Origin: Tildeniella torsiva UHER 1998/13D
Lineage (GTDB): Bacteria; Cyanobacteriota; Cyanobacteriia; Phormidesmidales; Phormidesmidaceae
Direction of reading: 5' to 3'
DNA length: 64,000 nt
Assembly: GCA_019358835.1 (NCBI GenBank)
Contig: JAHHIH010000019.1
Location: forward strand, 1-64,000
Shown here: piece after piece, positions 8,709-19,605 of the stretch
Layout of the letters: the number at the start of each line of letters is the position of its first letter
Position numbering within the stretch: position 1 is the first letter of the stretch
Program-made: the position numbers and the translations under genes
The notes under the pieces: model-generated
What the model was told of the DNA's origin: nothing
The model's database searches: none
Seen by the model: only the letters and a program-made list of their open reading frames with translations

Positions 8709-9359
8709 CTAAGCCTCCAAGCGCTTGGCGATGACAGCATAGAAGGGATCGCCCCCGGCCATGCCCAGCATTTGCAAAATAGACGGAACGCTAGGGGTGT
8801 GGGCGACGACCTCTGGATTGCTGAAGCCTGGCACTGAGCCAAAGTAGCCCTTAACCAGATTGACTCGGCGGGTTTCGCTGCCGTCGCGCCAGGCGGCGAT
8901 CGCTTTCTGATAAAACATGCGATTCGAGAAGCTGACAATGGCAATGCCGCCTGGCCTGAGAATGCGGTACATCTCCCCAAACACCACCTCAGGCTGTTGT
9001 AGATACTGTACCGATACCGTGTTCAGCACGGCATCAAAGGATTGGTCTTCTAGGGGAAGTTTTGGGTTTTCGTTGAGGTTTTGCACGAAATAGTGGTTGA
9101 GGCGGGGGTTTTTGGCCAGCTCTTCGACATTTAGGCCGTGACCTTCGACCCACGCAAAGTCTACATCGGCGGGCAGGTGTGAGACCCAGCTGCTCATCAT
9201 GTCAAAAATGCGGCTGTTGGGGGTCAATCGCTTGCGGTAGAGGTCTGTGAGTTGCTGAATGAAGCCATCGTCTACGTGGGTGACGAAGCGGGGCGCATCG
9301 TAGAAGGCGGTGTCGCTAGACTCGTCGAGCTTGGTGCGTTGGTCAGGCTGAAGAAGCAT
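8709..9359 (-). CDS. Class I SAM-dependent methyltransferase
   Basis: A 216-residue protein with a Methyltransf_11-like Rossmann fold. Segments matching the family are LTPNSRIFDMMSSWVSHLP (motif I region, degenerate), FDAVLNTVSVQYL (motif II), and YRILRPGGIAIVSFSNR (motif III). The usual glycine-rich loop of motif I (GxGxG) is replaced by DMMSSW, which is usual for this particular group. The substrate is unknown. It is the first gene of a probable pair with the Cdd1-like gene. Confidence 0.8.
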   Translation of the reverse strand: MLLQPDQRTKLDESSDTAFYDAPRFVTHVDDGFIQQLTDLYRKRLTPNSRIFDMMSSWVSHLPADVDFAWVEGHGLNVEELAKNPRLNHYFVQNLNENPKLPLEDQSFDAVLNTVSVQYLQQPEVVFGEMYRILRPGGIAIVSFSNRMFYQKAIAAWRDGSETRRVNLVKGYFGSVPGFSNPEVVAHTPSVPSILQMLGMAGGDPFYAVIAKRLEA

Positions 9360-9542
9360 GGCGGCAGAATCTCAGGGCTTTCTTTGAGTGTAAACAAAGA
9401 TTAAGCCCAGGGCTATACCGATTTATTCTGCGGTTGCTGTGCTTAGGGCTGAAGGGTTTTTGTGAGTTTGCAGGCGCGATTCGCCCCGCTACCTTTCTGA
9501 AGAATGTGTTGACCAGCTTAGAGACTCGCGATCGCCAGACAA

Positions 9543-10127
9543 CTAAGGCTCGCCCCGCATTACTGGCGGCTGCCAGTCGCCAAAGACCTCTAGGTGGCCC
9601 CAGTAGCCTAGAAAACCAACGAATGCCCACACCAGTGCTGCCAGCAGCAGCACAATCGCCCCCAGGGTGCGCCAGCTTTTGTTGCCGCGCAGGTAGACCA
9701 ACGTGGGGGCCGCCAATACTCCGCCCAAACCAGTCAAGATAAAGCCGAACCCGGCCACCAGTGGCTGTTGAGTTTGCCCCAAATTGATAATCCGTGCACC
9801 AACCATAACCGCAGTGAGGCCTGCAAAAAAGGCGTAGACCGCCAGCGAGAGTAAGTCCCAGCCCTGGGCGATCGCGATCGCCGCCGCCAGATAAAGCCCC
9901 CCAAATAGCACCGTGGTCTCACCAAAGGAAATGTTGAAGCTGCCGGGTACGGGCCAGGTTAAGGTCATGTGCAGGCCAGTGACTAGGGCGATCGCCCCCA
10001 CCAGCCCAAAGCCCGGTATCCAGCGTTTGAGGTTGGCTCCGTCTAACCCGTGATAGACAAAGTCGGCCAGTAGCACCAGCCCCGCAACCATGTTGATCAG
10101 CATGAGGGTGATGTAGTCGATAAACAT
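9543..10127 (-). CDS. DUF981 family membrane protein
   Basis: A 194-residue integral membrane protein with about six hydrophobic helices and little loop sequence. The pattern (MFIDYITLMLINMVAGLVLLA at the start, TGLHMTLTWPVPGSFNI near residue 55, and GETTVLFGG) matches DUF981. Function is unknown; such proteins occur in bacteria and archaea. No binding motif is visible apart from one conserved His near residue 53. It stands alone between the methyltransferase and hisG. Confidence 0.75.
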   Translation of the reverse strand: MFIDYITLMLINMVAGLVLLADFVYHGLDGANLKRWIPGFGLVGAIALVTGLHMTLTWPVPGSFNISFGETTVLFGGLYLAAAIAIAQGWDLLSLAVYAFFAGLTAVMVGARIINLGQTQQPLVAGFGFILTGLGGVLAAPTLVYLRGNKSWRTLGAIVLLLAALVWAFVGFLGYWGHLEVFGDWQPPVMRGEP

Positions 10128-10290
10128 GAGGCATGTGCAGAATGCGATGCCTTACATCCTATCGGCTGCTCGGCAAGTTGCTGAGCAAAGAATGGTTTGC
10201 CCTAAACCTCAACTGGGCGGCGTTAAAAGACTGCCGGACTCAAAAACTCCGGTATGGCAACCGCGTATCCATAGCCAAAAGCCGAATTTT

Positions 10291-10938
10291 CTAAACGGAG
10301 ACAGCTTCTGTCTCAGCGCGCACCCGATCAATCAAATCCTTGAGGCCGTAGGGGTTGACCCGGTAGCTCAACGGGTGGGCAATCAGCCGGGCGGTGCTGT
10401 GGTAAAGCACCTCCAGCTCCATCAAGTTGTTTTCCTTCAGGGTTTTGCCGGTCGAAACTAGATCCACGATCGCCTCCGACATACCCGTAATCGGCCCCAG
10501 CTCGACTGAGCCGTAGAGCGGCACAATTTCCACCGGTAAATCTAGACTTTGGAAGTAGTCGCGGGCGCAGTTGACGTACTTGGAGGCCACCCGGCTGTGG
10601 GCGGGCAGATCGAGGGCCGAGCGGTAGGGGCTGGTGGTTTTGACCGCCACCGACAGGCGGCAGCCGCCAAAGCCCAGGTCGGCCAAGTGAGCCACGGCGG
10701 GCTTTTTCTCGCGCAGCACATCGTAACCGACCATGCCGAGCTGGGCTTGGCCATACTCCACATAGACGGGCACATCCTGGGCGCGCACCAGTAGCCCCGT
10801 AGCCTGACCTGAGGCATCGGTAATTTGCAGCTGCCGGTTAGCGCTGTCGAGAAACAGGCTGAAGTCAAGGCCCACGGCTTGTAGTAGGCGAATGCTGTCT
10901 TTGAGCATGCCGCCCTTGGGCAGCGCGATGGTGAGCAT
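10291..10938 (-). CDS. hisG: ATP phosphoribosyltransferase, short form
   Basis: Catalyses the first step of histidine synthesis, joining ATP and PRPP. At 215 residues it is the short HisG type, lacking the C-terminal ACT-like regulatory domain. It is expected to need the HisRS-like HisZ partner, which is not in the window. Family features seen are IALPKGGM at the start, the substrate-binding region near [14 protein letters not shown], and [25 protein letters not shown] for PRPP binding. It is a single gene separated by 171 bases from dapL. Confidence 0.95.
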   Translation of the reverse strand: MLTIALPKGGMLKDSIRLLQAVGLDFSLFLDSANRQLQITDASGQATGLLVRAQDVPVYVEYGQAQLGMVGYDVLREKKPAVAHLADLGFGGCRLSVAVKTTSPYRSALDLPAHSRVASKYVNCARDYFQSLDLPVEIVPLYGSVELGPITGMSEAIVDLVSTGKTLKENNLMELEVLYHSTARLIAHPLSYRVNPYGLKDLIDRVRAETEAVSV

Positions 10939-11007
10939 GGAAATCCTTACCTAACTGCGAAAATTAGTAGATACTGCGTTGGCGAGATGCCCTGAGGGAT
11001 CCCCCCT

Positions 11008-11030
11008 GCCCCCCTAAAAAAGGGGGTATG
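11008..11030. repeat. C-run/G-run inverted repeat between hisG and dapL
   Basis: A CCCCCCT run followed by TAAAAAA and AGGGGG forms a short hairpin. The same signature (GATCCCCCCTGCC... with A-rich loop and GGGGG) recurs near 61250-61290. It lies in the spacer downstream of dapL and may act as a terminator; it looks like a mobile intergenic repeat common in cyanobacteria. Confidence 0.55.
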
Positions 11031-11109
11031 TGATGGATCTTCTCCAGTAAGAGGCTTGGGGATCGAACTCTTATATAGCGGAACGCTCAGCTGAGTAAGA
11101 TCCTATGCC

Positions 11110-12345
11110 CTACACCCGAAACTTCTCGGTGACGCGGCGCATGGCTTCGTTCACATTCTCGCGGCTGTTGAAGGCCGAGATGCGGAAGTAGCCTTCGCCT
11201 GCGGCCCCGAAGCCCGAGCCGGGGGTGCCGACCACATGGCAGGTATGCAGCAGTTTGTCGAAAAAGTCCCAGCTGGTCAGGTCGTTGGGGGTTTTGACCC
11301 ACACGTAGGGGGCGTTGACGCCGCCGTAGACGGCAATGCCGGCGGCGGTGAGCTGCTCGCGAATGATGCGGGCGTTCTCCATGTAAAAGTCGATCAGGGC
11401 TTTGGTCTGGGCTTGTCCTTCTGGTGAATAGACCGCCTCGGCTCCGCGCTGCACTATGTAGGATACGCCGTTGAACTTGGTGGACTGGCGGCGATTCCAC
11501 AGGCCGTGGAGGGCAACTTCGGTGCCATCGGCGGCTTTGCCCATCAGGGTTTTGGGCACCACCGTCAGGGCACAGCGGGTGCCGGTAAAGCCCGCATTCT
11601 TAGAAAAGGAGCGAAATTCGATCGCACATTCCCGTGCCCCTTCGATCTCATATATCGAGTGGGGAATGTTGGGGTCGGTGATAAACGCTTCGTAGGCGGC
11701 ATCAAAGAGGATGATCGAACCGTGGGCGCGGGCGTAGTTGACCCAGGCTTGCAGGTGCTCTTTGCTAGCCACTGCCCCGGTGGGGTTGTTGGGAAAGCAG
11801 AGATAGATCAGGTCTACTTTTTCGTGGGGAATGCTGGCGGTGAAGGCATTGGCGGCGCTGATCGGCAGGTAGGTGAGGCCGCCGTACTCGCCGGTTTCGT
11901 TGGCGGGGCCGGTGTGGCCTGCCATCACGTTGGTGTCAACGTAGACGGGGTAGACCGGGTCGGTGACGGCAATGGAGTTGTTGCTGCCAAAAATATCGAG
12001 AATGTTGCCGCAGTCACACTTGGAGCCATCGGAGATAAAAATTTCGCTGGCGTCAATGTCGCAGCCCCGGCTTTGAAAGTCGTGCTGGGCAATTTTTTCG
12101 CGCAGCCAGAGGTAGCCCTGCTCGGGGCCGTAGCCGTGGAAGGAGGCGCGATCGCCCATGTCTTCCACCGCTTTGACCATAGCGGTGCGGCAGGCTTCGG
12201 GCAGCGGCTCGGTCACATCGCCAATGCCCAGCTTAATAATCGGCGCGTCGGGGTTGGCCTCGGCAAAGGCGCTGACCCGGCGAGCAATTTCGGGGAACAG
12301 GTAGCCCGCTTTAAGCTTGAGATAGTTGTCGTTGATGGTGGCCAT
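11110..12345 (-). CDS. dapL: LL-diaminopimelate aminotransferase
   Basis: A 411-residue PLP enzyme that converts tetrahydrodipicolinate directly to LL-diaminopimelate in lysine and peptidoglycan synthesis. This is the route used by cyanobacteria, plants and chlamydiae. The start [24 protein letters not shown], the [14 protein letters not shown] region and [11 protein letters not shown] are typical. The PLP lysine lies in [15 protein letters not shown] near residue 270. Length equals the family norm. It is a single gene, divergent from purC. Confidence 0.97.
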   Translation of the reverse strand: MATINDNYLKLKAGYLFPEIARRVSAFAEANPDAPIIKLGIGDVTEPLPEACRTAMVKAVEDMGDRASFHGYGPEQGYLWLREKIAQHDFQSRGCDIDASEIFISDGSKCDCGNILDIFGSNNSIAVTDPVYPVYVDTNVMAGHTGPANETGEYGGLTYLPISAANAFTASIPHEKVDLIYLCFPNNPTGAVASKEHLQAWVNYARAHGSIILFDAAYEAFITDPNIPHSIYEIEGARECAIEFRSFSKNAGFTGTRCALTVVPKTLMGKAADGTEVALHGLWNRRQSTKFNGVSYIVQRGAEAVYSPEGQAQTKALIDFYMENARIIREQLTAAGIAVYGGVNAPYVWVKTPNDLTSWDFFDKLLHTCHVVGTPGSGFGAAGEGYFRISAFNSRENVNEAMRRVTEKFRV

Positions 12346-12429
12346 GGAGCGTTGCGCGAGGGTAACAGTTACTTAACTAAGGGTACAGCGCGACGGGGGG
12401 TGTGGGGAGTAGTGGGGTAGGGGAGTGGA

Positions 12430-12520
12430 TAGGTAGAGAGTAGTTTTGAATGTTGAGTTTTAAGTTTTGAATGCCCTGCCTCAATTCAAAACTCAAAATT
12501 AATAACTCAAAACTTCGATC
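12430..12520. repeat. AT-rich inverted repeat upstream of purC
   Basis: The spacer holds repeated TTGAGTTTT / TTTTGAAT words on the left, and the inverse ATTCAAAACTCAAAATT and AACTCAAAACTT on the right. They can pair across a 20-base centre. Such sequences are typical degenerate intergenic repeats of filamentous cyanobacteria. No gene is visible here. Confidence 0.55.
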
Positions 12521-12574
12521 GCCCCATCACCCCTATCCCCCTCATCCACAACCCTCCTAGGACGCTACTATGGG

Positions 12575-13360
12575 ATGTCCCCGCTACCGCCTAGGATCAT
12601 GGTTGCTGCTGACACTGCTGACGAAAAACCCTTCGGCGAAAAGCTCTACGAAGGCAAGGCCAAAATTATCTACGCCACCGATGACCCGGCGGTGCTGCTC
12701 ACCTACTTTAAAGACGACGCCACCGCCTTTAATGCCCAAAAGAAAGGTCAGATAGTTGGTAAGGGGCAGATCAACTGCGCCATCTCCACCTATTTGTTTC
12801 AGCAGCTTGAGGCGGCGGGCATTGCCACCCATTGGTTAGAGACGACGGGCGATCGCACCATGCGGGTCAAAGCCCTTCAGATCATTCCCCTCGAAGTCGT
12901 CGTTAGAAATTTGGCGGCGGGCAGCCTCTGCAAGCAGACTGGTCTGCCCCTGGGCCAGCGCCTCGATCCGCCCCTGGTGGAGTTTTACTATAAGGACGAC
13001 GCCCTGGGTGATCCGCTGCTGACGAGCGATCGCATTCGCGCCATGGCGATCGCCAGTGAGGAACAGATCGCCACCCTGAGCCGTCTTGCCCTCAGCATCA
13101 ATCAAATCCTGACGGATTTCTTTAGGGGCTGCGCTATCACCCTGGTTGACTTCAAGCTGGAGTTTGGCCTCGATGCCCAACAGCAGATTTTGCTGGGCGA
13201 CGAAATCAGCCCTGACACCTGCCGTCTATGGGATCAATCCACCGACGACGAAGCGCAACGGGTGCTCGACAAAGATCGCTTTCGGCAAGATCTGGGCCAG
13301 GTCGAAGCGGCTTACCAGCGTGTGCTAGAAAAGGTGGCGGCACAATCGGCCAAGAATTAG
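12575..13360 (+). CDS. purC: Phosphoribosylaminoimidazole-succinocarboxamide synthase
   Basis: A 261-residue SAICAR synthase, which adds aspartate to CAIR with ATP in purine synthesis. Recognised by KLYEGKAKIIYATDDP, the FNAQKKGQIVGKGQINCAIS loop, HWLETTGDRTMRVKALQIIPLEVVVRN and LVDFKLEFGLD. The frame opens at ATG 12575; an inner ATG at 12599 is also possible, and both precede the conserved core. It lies 128 bases upstream of the Omp85 gene on the same strand. Confidence 0.95.
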   Translation: MSPLPPRIMVAADTADEKPFGEKLYEGKAKIIYATDDPAVLLTYFKDDATAFNAQKKGQIVGKGQINCAISTYLFQQLEAAGIATHWLETTGDRTMRVKALQIIPLEVVVRNLAAGSLCKQTGLPLGQRLDPPLVEFYYKDDALGDPLLTSDRIRAMAIASEEQIATLSRLALSINQILTDFFRGCAITLVDFKLEFGLDAQQQILLGDEISPDTCRLWDQSTDDEAQRVLDKDRFRQDLGQVEAAYQRVLEKVAAQSAKN

Positions 13361-13488
13361 CACCATCAATGCGGTAGAATTTGTCCGATTGTGGGGGCAG
13401 CGGCCCGCCCAGGGCAGTTTTCCCTGGCTCTCAGCCCGGGAGAGGGTCCTTTGATTGGTGTGTGGACGTGTTTAGCAGGTGTGTTTAG

Positions 13489-15864
13489 ATGCGGGTTTCT
13501 CCTAATTATTTATTGGCCGTATTGGCCACCTCTGGGCTGGTAGGGCTAATTGCAGCCCCGGCCCAAGCCGATCCAGCCGCCCCAGAATCAGTTGTCCAGT
13601 CAGCTTCCTCTGAAGCTGAACCACCAGAGGTTCTCGAACCGGGGTATAGCCAAAGCGCGGCTGCCCTGGCTGAGCCGGTTATCGGCACCACCGATCCCGC
13701 CAGCACCATCGACTTTGGCCAGAGTCAGCCCGACCTCGGCCCTAGCCCCGTAGCCCAAACTCTTCAGAGTGCGATCGATGGCTACCGCTCCGTTGAGGGT
13801 GAGGCCGCCGCCGATGCTGCCACTGCCCTCTCATCCTCTCCTGGCTCAGAGTCTGGGGTTGAACATAGTGTCTCGCTAGAGAGTGCTCAGCTGGCTCAAA
13901 CCCCCAGCACCCAGCGCGAAATCACCCGCGAAGAGGCCCAGCGCATCCTAGATGGAGCTGTGCAGCGCCGTAGCCAGCCCCAGCCTGGGCCCAGCGACAC
14001 TCCCGAGGCCGCGCCCACCGATGAGCCCGCCGACGAAGCAGCCGACGAGCCAACCGAAGAAACCCCTGAAGAACCAGCCGCAGAAGTCGAAGAACCCCGA
14101 GTTCTAGTCGCCGAAGTTCAGGTTCAGCCCAACGAGGGCGAGCTTGATCCGGCCCTTGAGAACCTGATCTACAGCGTCATTGAAACCCAAGCCGGGCGCA
14201 CGACCACCCGCACCCAGCTTCAGCAAGACATCAACAGCATTTTTGCCACCGGCTACTTCGCCGATGTCGATGCCCAGCCCACAGACACCGACTTGGGGGT
14301 GCGAGTCACTTTCCTCGTGCAGCCTAACCCAGTGCTCACCGACGTGCGGCTCCAAGGGAATGAAGTCTTGCCGCAAACCATCGTCGATGACATCTTTGAC
14401 GAACAAAAGGGCGAAATCATCAACCTGATTGACTTTCAGGAAGGCATTTTAGAACTCAACCAATGGTACCAAGACCAGGGCTACGTGCTGGCCCAGGTGG
14501 TCGCCGCTCCCCAGGTTTCACCCGATGGCGTGGTCACCCTTGAGGTGGCAGAAGGGGTGATTGAAAGCATTGAGGTGCGCTACATCAACGACGTGGGTCA
14601 GTCCGTTGACGATGAAGGCAACCCGGTGCGGGGCCGAACTCGGCCTTTCATCATTACCCGCGAGTTTGAGACCGAGCCCGGTGAAGTGTTTAACCAGGCT
14701 CGCATTGAGCAAGACTTTCAGCGGGTGTTTGGCCTGGGAATTTTTGAGGATGTGGTGCCGGGGCTAGAACCCGCCGAAGACGACCCCCGCAAAGTCAAGC
14801 TGATTGTCAACGTATCTGAGCGCAACACGGGCTCAGTTGCTGCTGGTCTGGGCTTCAACTTTACCGGCGATCTCTTTGGCACGGTTAGCTTCCGCCAGGA
14901 CAACTTTGGTGGTAATAACCAAAAGTTCAGCGCTGAGGCCCAGCTCAGCACCCGAGACATTCTGTTTGACCTGTCCTTTACCGATCCCTGGATTGCGGGC
15001 GATCCCTTCCGGACTTCCTACACCGCCACGGCCTTTGCCCGCTCGGCCAACAACCTCAACTTTGAGGATGGCCCCAACCCCATTGACTTGCCCAACGGCG
15101 ATCAGGTTCGCATTCGCCGCTTTGGTACCGGCATCACCTTTAGCCGTCCCTTCGACAATGGCTGGACGGTGGCGGTGGGCACTCTGTTCCAAAACGTATC
15201 GGCTCGTGATCAGGGGGGCAGAGTCAACGCAGTAGATGCTGCTGGCAATCCCCTAACGGCTAGCAGCGGCGGGGTCGATGACCTGTGGACTTTTCCCCTC
15301 AGCGCTACCCTCGATCGCCGCAACGATGCCTTTAACCCCACCAGCGGCAGCATTTTGCGGCTCAACACCGAGCAGTCGGTGCCCCTGGGGCGGGGCAGCA
15401 TCTTTATGAATCGGCTGCGGGGCAGCTACAGCTACTATATTCCCCTCCGTCTGCTGAATTTTGCCGAAGGTCCTCAGGCCCTGGCCCTCAACTTTCAGGC
15501 GGGCACCATTGTTGGCGATCTCCCTCCCTATGAGGCGTTTTCCCTGGGCGGCACTAACTCCATTCGCGGCTACGACGAGGGCGAAGTGGGCAGTGGACGC
15601 AGCTATGCTCAGTTCACCGCCGAATACCGCTTCCCGCTGTTTTCGTTTTTGGGTGGTGCGCTGTTCTTGGATGTTGGCAGTGACCTGGGCAGCGGCAATG
15701 CCGTACCCGGTGCCCCTGGCCCGTCTCGGGGTAAGCCCGGCAGCGGCATTGGTTATGGAGCTGGGGTGCGGGTCTCGACTCCCCTGGGGCCTCTGCGAGT
15801 TGACTATGGCTTTAACAATCAGGGCGAAGGCCGCATTCACTTCGGATTTGGGGAGCGCTTCTAA
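13489..15864 (+). CDS. bamA: Omp85/BamA outer membrane assembly protein (Toc75-like)
   Basis: A 791-residue outer membrane protein with a signal peptide (about residues 1-27, ending in APAQA). A long acidic, proline-rich linker follows (28-203). About three POTRA domains occupy 204-440. A 16-stranded beta barrel begins near 444 ([14 protein letters not shown]) and ends in an outer-membrane-type C-terminal Phe (FGFGERF). The barrel carries the [19 protein letters not shown] lid-lock region. It inserts beta-barrel proteins into the outer membrane and is the homologue of chloroplast Toc75. The stop codon overlaps the start of lpxC by one base (TAATG), so the two are translationally linked. Confidence 0.93.
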   Translation: MRVSPNYLLAVLATSGLVGLIAAPAQADPAAPESVVQSASSEAEPPEVLEPGYSQSAAALAEPVIGTTDPASTIDFGQSQPDLGPSPVAQTLQSAIDGYRSVEGEAAADAATALSSSPGSESGVEHSVSLESAQLAQTPSTQREITREEAQRILDGAVQRRSQPQPGPSDTPEAAPTDEPADEAADEPTEETPEEPAAEVEEPRVLVAEVQVQPNEGELDPALENLIYSVIETQAGRTTTRTQLQQDINSIFATGYFADVDAQPTDTDLGVRVTFLVQPNPVLTDVRLQGNEVLPQTIVDDIFDEQKGEIINLIDFQEGILELNQWYQDQGYVLAQVVAAPQVSPDGVVTLEVAEGVIESIEVRYINDVGQSVDDEGNPVRGRTRPFIITREFETEPGEVFNQARIEQDFQRVFGLGIFEDVVPGLEPAEDDPRKVKLIVNVSERNTGSVAAGLGFNFTGDLFGTVSFRQDNFGGNNQKFSAEAQLSTRDILFDLSFTDPWIAGDPFRTSYTATAFARSANNLNFEDGPNPIDLPNGDQVRIRRFGTGITFSRPFDNGWTVAVGTLFQNVSARDQGGRVNAVDAAGNPLTASSGGVDDLWTFPLSATLDRRNDAFNPTSGSILRLNTEQSVPLGRGSIFMNRLRGSYSYYIPLRLLNFAEGPQALALNFQAGTIVGDLPPYEAFSLGGTNSIRGYDEGEVGSGRSYAQFTAEYRFPLFSFLGGALFLDVGSDLGSGNAVPGAPGPSRGKPGSGIGYGAGVRVSTPLGPLRVDYGFNNQGEGRIHFGFGERF

Positions 15865-16775
15865 TGGTGCAGACAGGTCTTGACTGCGATCGATTGACCC
15901 AATCGAACTGGGGTATGGCTACCAGGCAAACCACCCTGGCCACCGTGATAGAACGGCAGGGTGTAGGTCTCCATTCGGGCATTGTGACAACGGTGGCGCT
16001 GAGGCCAGCGGCATCGGGGCAAGGACGTTTTTTCGTGCGCACCGATCTGCCGGGTCAGCCCTCGATTGCCGCTAGCCTTGCCGCCGTCAACCCAACTATG
16101 CTATCGACGGAGCTTCGCCAAGGCGAGGCTTCGGTACGCACGGTCGAGCACCTGCTGGCGGCCCTGGTGGGATTGGGCATTGACAATGTTCGCATTGATA
16201 TTACTGGCCCAGAGGTACCCTTGCTGGATGGGTCATCCCTAGGCTGGGTAGAGGCGATTCGCCAGGCAGGGCGGCAAGAACTGGCAGTCCCTCGCACCGT
16301 AGTCCATCTAGAACAGCCTGTGACAATTCACTATGGCGATGCCTTTGTGGCTGCTTTTCCCTCTCCGGTGGCGCGGTTTACCTACGGTATTGATTTTGAT
16401 GTCGCGGCGATCGGCAACCAGTGGTTTAGCTGGTCGCCCAATGCCGATCCCTTTGGCCCGGAGGGGTTTGCCACCACCGTTGCCCCAGCCCGCACCTTTG
16501 GGCTCGCTCACCAGATCGAGCAGCTGCGGGCGAGTGGTTTGATTCAAGGGGGCAGCCTCGACAATGCCCTGGTGTGCGGCGAAGAGGGCTGGCTGAACCC
16601 ACCTCTGCGGTTTGAAAACGAGCCTGCTCGCCACAAAATGCTGGATCTGATTGGTGACCTCAGCCTGCTAGGTGACCTACCTATGGCCCACATTGTGGCC
16701 TACAAAGCTAGCCACCGGCTCCACGGCGAGTTGGCGGCGGCGCTGGGGCCGGTGCTCGTCTATGGCACCCTCTAG
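15864..16775 (+). CDS. lpxC: UDP-3-O-acyl-N-acetylglucosamine deacetylase
   Basis: A zinc amidase, the committed step of lipid A synthesis. Typical elements are [16 protein letters not shown], the zinc-binding His in [21 protein letters not shown], and the second metal site in [20 protein letters not shown]. It has 303 residues from ATG 15864; ATG 15915 is an alternative start that removes 17 non-conserved residues. It overlaps the Omp85 stop by one base and is followed after 59 bases by fabZ. Confidence 0.96.
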   Translation: MVQTGLDCDRLTQSNWGMATRQTTLATVIERQGVGLHSGIVTTVALRPAASGQGRFFVRTDLPGQPSIAASLAAVNPTMLSTELRQGEASVRTVEHLLAALVGLGIDNVRIDITGPEVPLLDGSSLGWVEAIRQAGRQELAVPRTVVHLEQPVTIHYGDAFVAAFPSPVARFTYGIDFDVAAIGNQWFSWSPNADPFGPEGFATTVAPARTFGLAHQIEQLRASGLIQGGSLDNALVCGEEGWLNPPLRFENEPARHKMLDLIGDLSLLGDLPMAHIVAYKASHRLHGELAAALGPVLVYGTL

Positions 16776-16834
16776 TGGCAAAATCAATCTAGGCATATTT
16801 GCCTGCTGCACCCTAATGTACTGATCCACCCATT

Positions 16835-17380
16835 GTGATTGACGTAACTGCTTCGAGCCCCGTGACCACAGCCCTAGACTGCGTCGAAGCTGCCCCAGCG
16901 GCAGCAGAGCCGGTGGCGGTTCTCAAGACCAGCTATAGCTCTGAAGAAATCTACGCCCTGCTGCCTCACCGCTATCCCTTTGCCCTAGTCGATCGCGTCA
17001 TCGACTATGTTCCTGGCAAGCGGGCTGTTGGCATTAAGAACGTCACGTTTAATGAGCCTCACTTTCAGGGGCATTTCCCCGGTCACCCGATTATGCCGGG
17101 GGTGCTGATTGTCGAGGCCATGGCCCAGGTGGGAGGCATTGTACTGATGCAGATTCCTGGGGTCGAGGGGCTGTGTGTGTTTGCGGGTATCGACAAGGTG
17201 CGGTTTCGTCGCCCGGTGGTGCCCGGTGACCAGCTGGTGATGACCGTAGAGCTGTTGGCCATAAAGCGGCTGCGGTTTGGCAAAATGCACGGCCGCGCTG
17301 AGGTCGATGGGCAGCTAGTCTGCGAAGGTGAGCTAATGTTCTCTGTGGTGGAGTCGGCAACAACTCCCCAGGGGAAATAG
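16835..17380 (+). CDS. fabZ: (3R)-hydroxyacyl-ACP dehydratase FabZ
   Basis: A 181-residue hot-dog-fold dehydratase of type II fatty acid synthesis. The catalytic His lies in [14 protein letters not shown] and the catalytic Glu in [13 protein letters not shown]. The middle motif [14 protein letters not shown] is typical. About 35 residues precede the conserved core, more than in E. coli FabZ. It starts at GTG 16835. Its place between lpxC and lpxA is conserved in cyanobacteria and links hydroxyacyl supply to lipid A synthesis. Confidence 0.95.
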   Translation: MIDVTASSPVTTALDCVEAAPAAAEPVAVLKTSYSSEEIYALLPHRYPFALVDRVIDYVPGKRAVGIKNVTFNEPHFQGHFPGHPIMPGVLIVEAMAQVGGIVLMQIPGVEGLCVFAGIDKVRFRRPVVPGDQLVMTVELLAIKRLRFGKMHGRAEVDGQLVCEGELMFSVVESATTPQGK

Positions 17381-17389
17381 GAAAGGCAT

Positions 17390-18253
17390 GTGTCTATGTT
17401 GCAATCTCTGGGTTTTGGAGGCGGGCCGTTGACTACCCTGATTCATCCCACAGCAGTGGTTCACGAGGGGGCTCAGGTGCACCCCAGCGTCAAGATCGGC
17501 CCCTATGCGGTGATTGGTGAGCAGGTGACCATTGGCCCTGGCACCGAGATTGGCGCCCATGTGGTAATCGATGGCCAGACGACTATTGGGGCCAAAAATC
17601 GAATTTTTCCGGGTGCCGCCATTGGGCTAGAGTCTCAAGATCTCAAGTATGACGGCTCCATGAGCCGGGTGGTGATTGGCGACAACAACCTGATTCGCGA
17701 GTACGTCACCATCAACCGGGCAACCGATGCCGGGGCGGCGACCCTGGTGGGCAGCCACTGCCTGCTGATGGCCTACTCCCACGTGGCCCACAACTGCGTG
17801 GTGGAAGACCATGTGATTATTGCGAACTCGGTGGCGCTGGCGGGGCATGTCTATGTGGAGTCGGGGGCGCGCATTAGCGGCATGGTTGGGGTGCACCAGT
17901 TTGTGCGGATTGGGCGACTGGTGATGATTGGCGGGCTGAGCCGCATCGATCGCGACGTGCCGCCCTTTACCCTGGTCAACGGCAACCCGGCTGAGGTGCG
18001 GGGGCTCAACCAGGTGGGCTTGCAGCGGGCGGGCTTGACCGCCGACCCCCAGGCCTATCGTGAGCTGAAGCAGGCCTATCGATTGGTCTATCGCTCGGGC
18101 GAGTCGCTCAGCCAGGCGGTGGCCAAGCTCAATCAGGATGAGTCTAACGAGCTGGTGCGTCACTTTAGCGAGTTTTTGCGGGCGGCGCAGCAGAGCGATC
18201 GCCGCGGATTGACCCCTGGACGCCGCCGGAGCAAGCACAGCGATGATGAGTAG
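17390..18253 (+). CDS. lpxA: Acyl-ACP--UDP-N-acetylglucosamine O-acyltransferase
   Basis: A left-handed beta-helix acyltransferase, the first enzyme of lipid A synthesis. Hexapeptide repeats fill residues 15-190, with the catalytic region AYSHVAHNCVVEDHVI and the GMVGVHQFVRIGRL coil typical of LpxA. The alpha-helical C-terminal domain spans about 200-280. The frame begins at GTG 17390; ATG 17396 or TTG 17429 (just before the conserved LIHPTAVV) are alternatives. It lies nine bases after fabZ. Confidence 0.95.
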   Translation: MSMLQSLGFGGGPLTTLIHPTAVVHEGAQVHPSVKIGPYAVIGEQVTIGPGTEIGAHVVIDGQTTIGAKNRIFPGAAIGLESQDLKYDGSMSRVVIGDNNLIREYVTINRATDAGAATLVGSHCLLMAYSHVAHNCVVEDHVIIANSVALAGHVYVESGARISGMVGVHQFVRIGRLVMIGGLSRIDRDVPPFTLVNGNPAEVRGLNQVGLQRAGLTADPQAYRELKQAYRLVYRSGESLSQAVAKLNQDESNELVRHFSEFLRAAQQSDRRGLTPGRRRSKHSDDE

Positions 18254-18272
18254 TTGGGGAGCAGCATAGGAA

Positions 18273-19457
18273 ATGGCTGATCCCACTAGGCGGCGGATTT
18301 TTATCAGCACAGGTGAAGTGTCGGGCGACCTTCAGGGGGCGCTGCTGATTGAGGCGTTGGTGCAGCGATCGCGCGATCGCAACCTCAGCCTAGAGATTAC
18401 TGCCCTGGGTGGCCCTCGCATGGCCAAGGCGGGGGCAGAACTGGTGGGCGAAACCACGGGCATTGGCTCGGTGGGTATTTTTGAGGCCTTGCCCTACCTG
18501 GTGCCGACCCTGCGCCTCCAGCGAGTGGCCAAGGCGGCGCTCGATGCCCAGCCGCCCGACATCGCCGTGCTGATCGACTACATGAACCCCAACCTGGTGA
18601 TGGGGGATTACATCAAAACCCACCACCCCCAGGTGCCGGTGATCTACTACATCGCCCCCCAGCAGTGGGTGTGGGCCTTTTCTGAAAACGACACCCGCAA
18701 GCTGGTGCAGTGCAGCGATCGCATGCTGGCCATCTTCAAAGCTGAGGCCGACTACTTTCAACGATTTGGGGCTGACACCACCTGGGTTGGACACCCCTTA
18801 GTCGATCGCTATCCTGGCCCCGCCGACCAGGCCGCCGCCCGGCGGGAGTTAGGCCTGCCGCTGGATGCCCCGGTGGTGACGCTGCTGCCCGCCTCCCGCA
18901 AGCAGGAGGTGAAGTACCTGATGCCGGTGCTGCTCAAGGCGGCGCAGATCATCCAGGCCCAGTGCCCCCAGGTCACATTCTTGCTGCCGGTGTCGATTCC
19001 GGCGTTGCAGGCCAGTTTTGAGCAGGGACTAGCGGCCCATGGGTTGAATGGACGGGTGATAAGTGAAGGCAGCCAGGGGGCGATCGCCGCCGCCGATGTG
19101 GCCATTACCAAGTCGGGCACCGCCAACCTCGAAATTGCCCTGATGGATGTGCCCCAAGTGGTCGCCTATCGGATTCATCCCCTCAGCGCCCGCATTGCCC
19201 ACTACCTGCTGAAGTTTGATGTGCCCTACGTGTCGCCAGTCAACCTGGTGGTGAACCAGCCGGTGGTGCCCGAATTTTTGCAGTGGGAGGCGACCCCTGA
19301 GGCGATCGCCTCAGCAGCCCTTGAGCTGCTGCACAGCGAAACGGCTCGCCAGACCATGCGGTCTGGTTATGCCAAAGTGCGCGAAGAACTTGGCCCTCCC
19401 GGCGTTTGCCAGCGCACCGCCGATTTGATTTTAGATGCCCTAGCTGAGCCGCAGTAG
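18273..19457 (+). CDS. lpxB: Lipid-A-disaccharide synthase
   Basis: A 394-residue GT19 glycosyltransferase that condenses UDP-diacylglucosamine with lipid X. Diagnostic segments are ISTGEVSGDLQGALLIEAL at the start, LIDYMNPN, YYIAPQQWVWAF, LPASRKQEVKYLMPVLL and KSGTANLEIALMDVPQVVAYR. Length fits. It follows lpxA by 19 bases and completes the block. Later lipid A genes (lpxK, kdtA) are absent here, which fits the reduced lipid A of many cyanobacteria. Confidence 0.96.
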   Translation: MADPTRRRIFISTGEVSGDLQGALLIEALVQRSRDRNLSLEITALGGPRMAKAGAELVGETTGIGSVGIFEALPYLVPTLRLQRVAKAALDAQPPDIAVLIDYMNPNLVMGDYIKTHHPQVPVIYYIAPQQWVWAFSENDTRKLVQCSDRMLAIFKAEADYFQRFGADTTWVGHPLVDRYPGPADQAAARRELGLPLDAPVVTLLPASRKQEVKYLMPVLLKAAQIIQAQCPQVTFLLPVSIPALQASFEQGLAAHGLNGRVISEGSQGAIAAADVAITKSGTANLEIALMDVPQVVAYRIHPLSARIAHYLLKFDVPYVSPVNLVVNQPVVPEFLQWEATPEAIASAALELLHSETARQTMRSGYAKVREELGPPGVCQRTADLILDALAEPQ

Positions 19458-19605
19458 CTAAACTGTTGTGGCTTAGCGCCCCTGTCAGAATTCTCCTGAA
19501 ACTGTTGAAGCGTCCCCAAAGTCACTACAATTGTTATGCTTTGCCCGAGAGAGGTCGCTCTGTCTCGTTTGACAGCCCGGCCCGGTGGTGACAGGAGGAT
19601 CTTTA

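Noticed and set aside
10128-10290. Possible tRNA or small RNA between the DUF981 gene and hisG
   Set aside because: A CCGGA...TCCGG hairpin is present, but there is no acceptor stem, T-loop or anticodon arm of a tRNA.
11506-12420. Long forward ORF opposite dapL
   Set aside because: Antisense shadow of a highly conserved gene in high-GC DNA; residue pattern is low-complexity Gly/Val/Asp.
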